Assembly: GCA_016302525.1 (NCBI GenBank)
Contig: JAEDNJ010000039.1
Coordinates: 1-10,719 of the forward strand
From: Phascolarctobacterium sp.
GTDB lineage: Bacteria; Bacillota; Negativicutes; Acidaminococcales; Acidaminococcaceae
Length of the DNA stretch: 10,719 bases
Direction of reading: 5' to 3'
The position numbers were made by a program, and so were the translations under genes. Of the stretch, positions 6,008 to 10,719 are shown in pieces. Below the pieces are notes generated by a model, which ran no database searches, was not told the origin of the DNA, and saw nothing but the letters and a program-made list of their open reading frames with translations. Every line of letters starts with the position of its first letter. Position 1 is the first letter of the stretch.

Positions 6008-7297
6008 ATGCCCCAGTTTACCTATTTTGACATTTTCATGATTCCCTTTCAGCTCATGATTGTCTTTTTCACTGTCTATTATTTCGTTATTTCCTGGTTC
6101 GGTCTTTTTGGTAAAAAAAGAGAGGTTAAGATTTATGATGAGAGCAAGACCTTCGCTATGCTGGTCTGTGCTCATAATGAGGAGGCGGTAATTGCCTCCC
6201 TGGTAGATAATCTGCAAAAGCTTAATTATAACAATAAGCTCTATGATGTCTTTGTCGTAGCTGATAACTGCGTGGATAATACAGCTGAGGTGGCCCGCAA
6301 GGCTGGCGCCATCGTTTATGAGCGCTTTAATGGTGTAGAGAAGGGCAAGGGCTATGCTATGGACTGGTTCTTTAACAAGCTCTTTAACATGGAGCGCCAG
6401 TATGATGCAGTCTGTATCTTTGATGCGGATAACCTTGTTCACCCCAACTTTTTACAGGAAATGAATAGCCGTCTCTGCAATGGCGAAAAGCTTATTCAGG
6501 GCTATCTTGATTCTAAAAATCCTGAGGATACCTGGGTTTCTGGTGTCTTTAGTATTTCCTTCTGGATTGTTAACCATATCTGGCATTTAGCAAAGTACAA
6601 TATCGGCCTTTCTGCCTGCCTAGGCGGTACGGGTATGTGCATTGAAATGGGTATGCTCAAGCGCTACGGCTGGGGTGCTACCTGCTTAACCGAGGATATG
6701 GAGTTCACCATGAAGGCTATGATGGAAAATATTCCTACCACCTGGGCACATGATGCCATCATCTACGACGAAAAGCCCTTGACCTTTAAGGCTGCCTGGA
6801 ATCAGCGTATGCGCTGGGCTCAGGGTCACTTTGATGTAGCTAATCGCTTTATGCTGCCCATGTTCAAAAAGGCCTTTCGAGAAAGAGATTTGAAGGTGCT
6901 GGACTGTACTGTCAACCTCATTCAGCCTTACTTCCTCATGATTTCTACCTTCTTCGTTCTCTGCAGCTGGATTTATGAGTACATTCCTTTCTATACTAAT
7001 ATCATTTATACTATCCTGCCGATGGAGGTGTGGACCATAATCGGTATCGGGCAATACATCTTCCCGGTAGCCTGCCTGTGGAAGATTAGAGCTAGCGCTA
7101 AGTCCTGGTTCTATTTGTTGTTCTATCCTATATTTATTTATTCCTGGATTCCCATTACGGCTATTGGCTGGTTCCGTCGCCATGAGCATGAATGGAATCA
7201 CACCATCCATACCCGCAATATCAGCTTTGATGAGGTTATCGTGCCTGAGGACCAGGTGCATGATGGCCCCCGTCAGGTTGACTTTAAATTCAAATAA
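6008..7297 (+). CDS. Membrane family-2 glycosyltransferase, processive-synthase type
   Basis: A 429-residue inner-membrane glycosyltransferase of GT-A fold. One helix at ~10-33 precedes the cytosolic catalytic domain (~45-290), and three or more helices follow at ~303-326, 336-358 and 366-388. Catalytic marks are complete: AHNEE (55-59), the first conserved Asp in VVADNCVDN (83-91), the DAD metal motif (139-141), GGTGM (206-210), the TED base (228-230) and QRMRW (266-270, the QxxRW signature). This set is shared with cellulose, hyaluronan and poly-GlcNAc synthases, so it probably polymerises or transfers a sugar from a nucleotide donor while bound to the membrane. There is no PilZ domain or partner gene (no deacetylase or secretin-like neighbour), so the product is unknown. 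AAGAAGG lies about 10 bases before the ATG. It is transcribed alone between terminators. Confidence 0.9.
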   Translation: MPQFTYFDIFMIPFQLMIVFFTVYYFVISWFGLFGKKREVKIYDESKTFAMLVCAHNEEAVIASLVDNLQKLNYNNKLYDVFVVADNCVDNTAEVARKAGAIVYERFNGVEKGKGYAMDWFFNKLFNMERQYDAVCIFDADNLVHPNFLQEMNSRLCNGEKLIQGYLDSKNPEDTWVSGVFSISFWIVNHIWHLAKYNIGLSACLGGTGMCIEMGMLKRYGWGATCLTEDMEFTMKAMMENIPTTWAHDAIIYDEKPLTFKAAWNQRMRWAQGHFDVANRFMLPMFKKAFRERDLKVLDCTVNLIQPYFLMISTFFVLCSWIYEYIPFYTNIIYTILPMEVWTIIGIGQYIFPVACLWKIRASAKSWFYLLFYPIFIYSWIPITAIGWFRRHEHEWNHTIHTRNISFDEVIVPEDQVHDGPRQVDFKFK

Positions 7298-7302
7298 AAA
7301 AT

Positions 7303-7353
7303 GGTGCTGTCGCACAAGCTAAATACTTAGTCTGTGCTGCAGCACCTTTTTTT
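7303..7353. terminator. Terminator after the GT2 gene, probably bidirectional
   Basis: GGTGCTG (7303-7309) pairs with CAGCACC (7340-7346). After a two-by-two internal loop, GCACA pairs with TGTGC, and the loop itself carries CTAA/TTAG. Seven T residues follow (7347-7353) for rightward RNA. An A-rich stretch just before it (7292-7301) gives a U tract on the other strand, so it may also stop the leftward kinase transcript. Confidence 0.88.
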
Positions 7354-7423
7354 GTAGCTTTTATACTTCAATGCTTGTAATCTGCTGCAAGAGTGGGGCA
7401 GAAGTAGAGAAGTTTATATATAG

Positions 7424-7505
7424 CTAAAAACTCTTATAGCAGGTGATTTTGTAGATGACATTTACGGTTGCTTATATATCTCAGTTGAGAAGCTGTTTCA
7501 AGAGC
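7424..7505 (-). pseudogene. Decayed duplicate of the 3' end of the adjacent PfkB kinase
   Basis: Read leftward, this stretch aligns with the last ~28 codons of the kinase at 7524-7610. The shared core is TAAATGTCAT, and the frame around it reads ATVNVIYKIT-CYKSF-stop against AAVNVISKKENICDKSF-stop in the intact gene. It contains in-frame stops, an upstream indel and a gap of about five bases, so it is not coding. The similarity continues for ~20 bases past the stop codon. It is either a partial tandem duplication or the last trace of a deleted paralogous gene. The similarity was aligned by eye. Confidence 0.6.
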
Positions 7506-7523
7506 AGATAACTTTATTTAAAG

Positions 7524-8423
7524 TTAAAAGCTTTTATCGCAAATATTCTCTTTTTTAGAAATGACATTTACAGCTGCTTTTGTACCGTAGCTGCAGGCCT
7601 CTGCGAGAGCTAAGCCGCGTGTGAGGGCCACACTGACACCGGCAAAGAAGGCATCGCCTGCGCCCGTAGTATCTACTACCTTGACGGGCAGAGCAGAGCA
7701 AATACCCTGCAAGCCTTGCTTATTATCCACATAGACAGAGCCGTCCTTGTCCATAGTAACAATCATACAGCTAATGTCCTTGTGGGGCATTTCCCTTTGC
7801 ATAAGCTCTAGCATAGTCTCAGGGCTCAGCTCCTTCGTAGGCTGGTCAAAGACAATGCCTGCTTCCTCACGGTTACAAATAAAGCACTTGGTTTGCTTGA
7901 TATGGTCCCAGCGCTCCATGCCAATGCGCATATTGGAGATAACGCCATAAACAGCTACCTGATACTTTTGCGCCAGCTCTATGGCCTTAGCGACAATAGG
8001 CTCGTCAATATCCATTTCTAAGAGGATACTGTCTGCCTTGGCAAAGATTTCGTCTCCGCTTTCTTCCAGAATACCATAGATGGGCATGAGCTCAGGGCGC
8101 TTAGAAATGCTGGCGCACAAATCTCCCTTATCATCAAAAACAGCCAGCCAGGTGCCCATGCCGTTTTCCGTAATGCGCACATATTCAGTGTTAATGTGAC
8201 AGTCCTGCAGGTGCTTCAAGACATCCAGAGCCGCCCCGCTCTTATCCAAAAGACCAACGAAAATAGAGCTTTCGCCCATGTTGGCTACATCCTCGGCTAT
8301 ATTTCTGGCTACACCGCCATGAAAGTAGGCTACATCACCGACATTGCGACCCGTAGGGCTAAAGGAGCCAAAGGGATAGCCCTTAATATCAACATAAACA
8401 GTACCTATGGTTACAAGCTTCAT
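7524..8423 (-). CDS. PfkB/ribokinase-family carbohydrate or nucleoside kinase
   Basis: A 299-residue cytoplasmic kinase that transfers phosphate from ATP to a sugar or nucleoside hydroxyl. Both PfkB signatures are present: GGVARNIAEDVANMG (36-50) and DTTGAGD (251-257), with Asp257 as the expected catalytic base and the anion hole in GAGD. The NxxE magnesium/phosphate motif is N184-R-E-E187. The GGV-x-RNIAE form of signature 1 resembles pseudouridine kinase (PsuK/YeiC), but there is no psuG glycosidase next to it, so the substrate stays open; ribose, fructose-like sugars or nucleosides are alternatives. The start at 8423 has AAGGA about 10 bases upstream, somewhat distant. It is divergent from the DUF805-methionine salvage genes and convergent with the GT2 gene. 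A decayed copy of its 3' end lies directly downstream. Confidence 0.92.
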   Translation of the reverse strand: MKLVTIGTVYVDIKGYPFGSFSPTGRNVGDVAYFHGGVARNIAEDVANMGESSIFVGLLDKSGAALDVLKHLQDCHINTEYVRITENGMGTWLAVFDDKGDLCASISKRPELMPIYGILEESGDEIFAKADSILLEMDIDEPIVAKAIELAQKYQVAVYGVISNMRIGMERWDHIKQTKCFICNREEAGIVFDQPTKELSPETMLELMQREMPHKDISCMIVTMDKDGSVYVDNKQGLQGICSALPVKVVDTTGAGDAFFAGVSVALTRGLALAEACSYGTKAAVNVISKKENICDKSF

Positions 8424-8472
8424 TCTTTCTCATTCCTTGCATTTTTGTAGTAGTTTTGTCCCTCTCCAGGCA

Positions 8473-8500
8473 CTCTGTGCAGCAGAGCTTTAACACAGAG
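8473..8500 (-). other. Hairpin in the kinase 5' leader
   Basis: CTCTGTG (8473-8479) and CACAGAG (8494-8500) form a perfect 7-bp stem with a 14-base loop. The loop contains another CAGAG (8483-8487), which can pair instead with CTCTG. It lies about 50 bases upstream of the kinase start, just downstream of a weak leftward -10 candidate TAAAAT (8514-8509). It has no U-run, so it is not a terminator. An mRNA-stabilising or regulatory role is possible. Confidence 0.35.
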
Positions 8501-8564
8501 ATAGGGTTATTTTACCACAGATGAAGAAATTTTGCTAGTACAAGCTCTTAATTGCAATACAGCC

Positions 8565-8593
8565 TTTATATCTTAGAAAAAGTATGCTATAAT
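8565..8593 (+). promoter_or_regulatory. Extended -10 promoter of the DUF805-mtn genes
   Basis: A perfect TATAAT (8588-8593) is preceded by TGC, giving the extended -10 form TGnTATAAT. A weak -35, TTTATA (8565-8570, four of six), lies 17 bases upstream. A start near 8600 leaves a ~74-base leader. This is the only good promoter before the three rightward genes. Confidence 0.8.
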
Positions 8594-8625
8594 AGCGTTG
8601 AAGTGTTTGTTCATGAGCTTTAGTT

Positions 8626-8666
8626 GCCCTCCTAAGCTAGGGGAGGGCGGTTGATAAAAAAGGAGG
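8626..8666 (+). promoter_or_regulatory. Leader hairpin with possible anti-Shine-Dalgarno pairing
   Basis: GCCCTCC (8626-8632) pairs perfectly with GGAGGGC (8642-8648). The overlapping CCTCCT (8628-8633) is also the exact reverse complement of the Shine-Dalgarno AGGAGG (8661-8666) of the next gene. The two pairings exclude each other: one leaves the ribosome site free, the other hides it. The complementarity is seen directly; a switching role is inferred. Confidence 0.4.
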
Positions 8667-8673
8667 TAGTATC

Positions 8674-9465
8674 ATGGATGAATTTATACAAGAGTTAAAG
8701 GCCTTTAGCTTTGAAGGACGCATAAACCGTTTAAGATATTGGAAGTATATTGGCTGTATGTTTTTATTGAATATCCTTATCGGTCTTGTTGCGGGTGCCC
8801 TGCATATTCATGGAACCCTGGCTAGCGTTATTAGCTTAGCCTTGAGCATTATCTTTTTACCCTTTAATGTGCGCAGGGTGCATGATTTAGATAAGAGCGG
8901 CTGGTGGCTATTAGTATGCCTTATTCCCGTAGTAAACTTTTTCTTCTTTATCTATGTTAGCTTCTTTAAGGGCACTGAGGGAGATAATAGCTACGGTGCT
9001 GACCCCTTGCAGGACTACGAGGCAGCTCGTGCTGGCAGAAGGTCTGGCACTGCCTGGACTGCTCCCCAAGCTCAGGAGCAGGCTAAAGCTGAGACTCAGC
9101 AGCCTGCAGCTCCCAAGCAAGATAAGAAAGATGATGATTTTGACATAATGGATGTAAAACCCAAAAGAGCAGAGACCGTAGAGCATCAAAGCGAAGTAGC
9201 AGTTCCTGCTAAGGTAGAAGTTGAGCCTATGGTAGCACCTGCAAAGGTAGAGCCTGCTATAAAGGCTGAGGCTGCTGCACAGGCTACCACTAAGGCTGAG
9301 GCTGTTGCTGGAGCTGTAGCTGCGCCTGTAATTGTAGCTGCAGGTTCAGAGCCTAAGGAGCCTCAAGCTCCTAGCGAAGCGGCTAAGCCTGCTACCTGTC
9401 CTAGCTGTGGAGCTCCACTGGAGCCCAAAAGCAAATTCTGTGGCAACTGCGGTACAAAGCTCTAA
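8674..9465 (+). CDS. DUF805 membrane protein with Ala/Pro/Glu linker and C-terminal zinc ribbon
   Basis: A 263-residue protein in three parts. Residues ~8-112 are a DUF805 (YhaH-like) domain: FSFEGRINRLRYW at the N terminus, hydrophobic segments at ~26-42, 46-64 and 77-97, the RRVHDLDKSGWW block (67-78) and the closing KGTEGDNSYGADP. Residues ~115-238 are a low-complexity linker rich in Ala, Pro, Glu and Lys, with loose repeats of K(V/A)E units, probably unstructured. Residues 241-263 form a zinc ribbon with C242-x2-C245 and C256-x2-C259. It should sit in the inner membrane with the linker and ribbon as a tethered tail. The molecular function of DUF805 is unknown. AGGAGG lies 7 bases before the ATG. 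It is followed after 32 bases by the phosphorylase gene without a terminator, so it is probably co-transcribed with methionine salvage, a link I cannot explain. Confidence 0.88.
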   Translation: MDEFIQELKAFSFEGRINRLRYWKYIGCMFLLNILIGLVAGALHIHGTLASVISLALSIIFLPFNVRRVHDLDKSGWWLLVCLIPVVNFFFFIYVSFFKGTEGDNSYGADPLQDYEAARAGRRSGTAWTAPQAQEQAKAETQQPAAPKQDKKDDDFDIMDVKPKRAETVEHQSEVAVPAKVEVEPMVAPAKVEPAIKAEAAAQATTKAEAVAGAVAAPVIVAAGSEPKEPQAPSEAAKPATCPSCGAPLEPKSKFCGNCGTKL

Positions 9466-9497
9466 GATAGTGCGTTCTTAAGAAAGGAGCGACAACA

Positions 9498-10379
9498 ATG
9501 CGTAAGATTGGTATAATTGGCGGCAGCGGTGTTGAAAATCCTGAATTGATGAAGGGCTTTAAAAAGAAAAGCATTAAAACTCCCTATGGTGCAGCAGAAT
9601 GTAATATTGGGGAAATGTTTGGCAATCAGGTTGTTTTTGTCTCTCGTCATGGGGCAGAGCATAATGTAAATCCTACGAATGTAAATTATCGTGCTAATAT
9701 CTGGGCCTTAAAAAGCCTGGGTGTGCAGGAAATCTTTGCTACTACAGCCGTTGGCTCTTTGAATCCCAAAATGAAGCCTGGCCATTTTGTAGTGTGCAGC
9801 AATATTTTGGACTTTACCAAGAATCGTATTAATACCTTCTATGATACTACTGCCCGTGGTGTCGTACATTGTGATTTTACTCATCCTTATTGTGAGCAGC
9901 TGCGTGCAAAGGCTATTGCTTGTCTTAAGGACTTGGGAATTAAATTCCATAAGACGGGCGTGTATGTTTGCACAGAGGGGCCTCGCTTCGAGACAGCGGC
10001 AGAGATTAAGCTTTATGCTAGCATGGGCGCTGATGTCGTGGGCATGACCCAAATGCCAGAGGCTATTTTAGCCCGTGAGGCAGAAATGTGCTATGTTAAT
10101 GTTTCCATTGTCACCAATTTAGGCGCCGGCATTGCTAAGACACCCTTAAGCCATGCAGAGGTTCTGTCCTCTATGGATGAAAGCAAGCGTAATATGCAAA
10201 GGCTGCTAGAGGCTTATCTTGCCTATGTGCCTAAGCCGAAAAAGCTCAAGGCTAAAACTGCTGCCTCCTTATACAACGGTGGCAAGGATGAGGTTGTGGG
10301 CGAGGAGCCTGTGAAGGATGAAGCCTATGACTGCACTTGTATGCACGCCCTGAAGGATTTTGGCGGCTTTACTCTGTAG
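9498..10379 (+). CDS. MTA/MTI-type purine nucleoside phosphorylase
   Basis: A 293-residue nucleoside phosphorylase of the PNP/MTAP (family 2) trimeric fold. It splits a purine nucleoside, here probably methylthioadenosine or methylthioinosine, with phosphate. Marks are the phosphate loop GIIGGSG (5-11), SRHG (49-52), NYRANIWALKSLG (63-75), the TAVGSL turn (83-88), TEGPRFET (159-166) and GMTQMPEA (182-189). Adenine-specific MTAPs usually have an Asp in a TDYD-type motif after the last strand; here the equivalent reads TNLGAG with Asn207, as in 6-oxopurine enzymes and, from memory, Pseudomonas MTI phosphorylase. The C-terminal extension (~250-293) ends with C279-T-C281, a CxC seen in some archaeal MTAPs. 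The neighbouring mtnA, which takes the MTR-1-phosphate product, supports a salvage role. AAGGAG lies 8 bases before the ATG. I leave the symbol empty because adenine versus hypoxanthine specificity is undecided. Confidence 0.9.
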   Translation: MRKIGIIGGSGVENPELMKGFKKKSIKTPYGAAECNIGEMFGNQVVFVSRHGAEHNVNPTNVNYRANIWALKSLGVQEIFATTAVGSLNPKMKPGHFVVCSNILDFTKNRINTFYDTTARGVVHCDFTHPYCEQLRAKAIACLKDLGIKFHKTGVYVCTEGPRFETAAEIKLYASMGADVVGMTQMPEAILAREAEMCYVNVSIVTNLGAGIAKTPLSHAEVLSSMDESKRNMQRLLEAYLAYVPKPKKLKAKTAASLYNGGKDEVVGEEPVKDEAYDCTCMHALKDFGGFTL

Positions 10380-10406
10380 TAAGTGTTTAAGGAGAATATA
10401 AGCAAG

Positions 10407-10719
10407 ATGGTAGAAACAATGCGTTGGGAAGAGGGCAAGCTTTTTCTGCTGGACCAGACAAAGCTCCCTCAAACCACAGAATTTATAGCCTGCGAAAATT
10501 ATATTCGCGTGCGTGCAGCTATAAAAAAGCTAGAGGTGCGTGGGGCTCCTGCTATAGGGGCAGCGGCTGCCTTTGGTATGGTGCTGGCTGCGCGTGAGGC
10601 AGCTAATCGCCCTGACTTTATCGGCACGCTGGCGAAAATGCGTGATGACCTTGTTAGTGCAAGACCTACGGCAGTTAATCTTGCCTGGGCTGCTAATAAG
10701 CTGTACGCAAGGGCAGAGG
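10407..10719 (+). CDS. mtnA: S-methyl-5-thioribose-1-phosphate isomerase, 5' part (runs off the window)
   Basis: The first 104 residues of MtnA, the eIF2B-like isomerase that converts methylthioribose-1-phosphate to methylthioribulose-1-phosphate in methionine salvage. Family marks visible are MRWEEGKLFLLDQTKLP (5-21), EVRGAPAIGAAAAFG (43-57) and ARPTAVNLAWA (85-95). The catalytic Cys and Asp lie beyond the window. The start is the ATG at 10407, with GGAG (10391-10394) 12 bases upstream, a long spacing; the next in-frame ATG (10419) is even farther, so the first is preferred. It lies 27 bases after the phosphorylase stop with no terminator between them, so the pair forms one transcript covering consecutive pathway steps. 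The 3' edge is cut by the window, not by mutation. Confidence 0.95.
   Translation, partial: MVETMRWEEGKLFLLDQTKLPQTTEFIACENYIRVRAAIKKLEVRGAPAIGAAAAFGMVLAAREAANRPDFIGTLAKMRDDLVSARPTAVNLAWAANKLYARAE

Noticed and set aside
7509..7526. Perfect hairpin TAACTTT-ATTT-AAAGTTA at the kinase stop codon
   Set aside because: It is A/T-only with no following U-run in the leftward direction, so it is unlikely to terminate; the hairpin at 7303-7353 is the better terminator.
8196..8450. Rightward 84-codon frame at the 5' end of the kinase gene
   Set aside because: It is antisense to the conserved N-terminal kinase signature, and its translation looks like a shadow.
8594..8673. SAM (S-box) or similar riboswitch before the methionine salvage operon
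   Set aside because: The leader is only about 75 bases and lacks the conserved S-box core; only a local hairpin is visible.
9475..9484. Perfect palindrome TTCTTAAGAA before the phosphorylase gene
   Set aside because: Ten bases is short enough to arise by chance. It has no U-run and merges into the ribosome binding site.
1..10719. CRISPR array, insertion sequence, prophage or defence island
   Set aside because: No regularly spaced repeats, transposase, integrase or terminal inverted repeats were seen; gene content is housekeeping throughout.

Overview
The window looks like chromosome from a Negativicutes-type bacterium (Firmicutes lineage with a Gram-negative style envelope), perhaps near Phascolarctobacterium or Acidaminococcus. 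This is inference from gene content and signal style: strong sigma-70/A type promoters, hairpin plus U-run terminators, AGGAGG-like ribosome binding sites, a moderate base composition, and an overlapping psd-pssA pair for phosphatidylethanolamine. No marker gene in the window fixes the genus.

Layout, left to right. A terminator at 60-91 closes something upstream of the window. A LysR-type regulator is read leftward (107-1045); its leader carries a perfect inverted repeat and a 10-base direct repeat that look like an operator. A tRNA-Pro(GGG) with a consensus promoter and its own terminator follows (1291-1465). Next is a rightward run: a small two-CxxC protein of unknown function (1504-2097), prfC (release factor 3, 2101-3711) and a WecG/TagA/CpsF glycosyltransferase (3722-4453). 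The hairpin that ends this run overlaps the -10 box of the next promoter, which drives psd and pssA (4581-5884, overlapping by 4 bases). A UUCG-loop terminator separates them from a single-gene unit for a membrane family-2 glycosyltransferase (6008-7297).

After a probably bidirectional terminator comes a leftward PfkB-family sugar or nucleoside kinase (7524-8423). Just beyond its stop codon lies a decayed second copy of its own last ~28 codons (7424-7505). Divergently to the right, an extended -10 promoter and a structured leader precede a DUF805 membrane protein with an Ala/Pro/Glu-rich linker and a C-terminal zinc ribbon (8674-9465). This is followed closely by an MTA/MTI-type nucleoside phosphorylase (9498-10379) and the start of mtnA (10407 to the window edge), two consecutive steps of methionine salvage.

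The window is mostly housekeeping: translation termination, PE synthesis, envelope glycosylation and methionine salvage. I found no evidence of a phage, transposon, CRISPR array or defence system. The best unexplained signals are small-scale: the decayed kinase 3' duplicate, a promoter nested in a terminator before psd, a possible SD/anti-SD switch before the DUF805 gene, the LysR operator-like repeats, and a phosphorylase that carries Asn where adenine-specific enzymes carry Asp.
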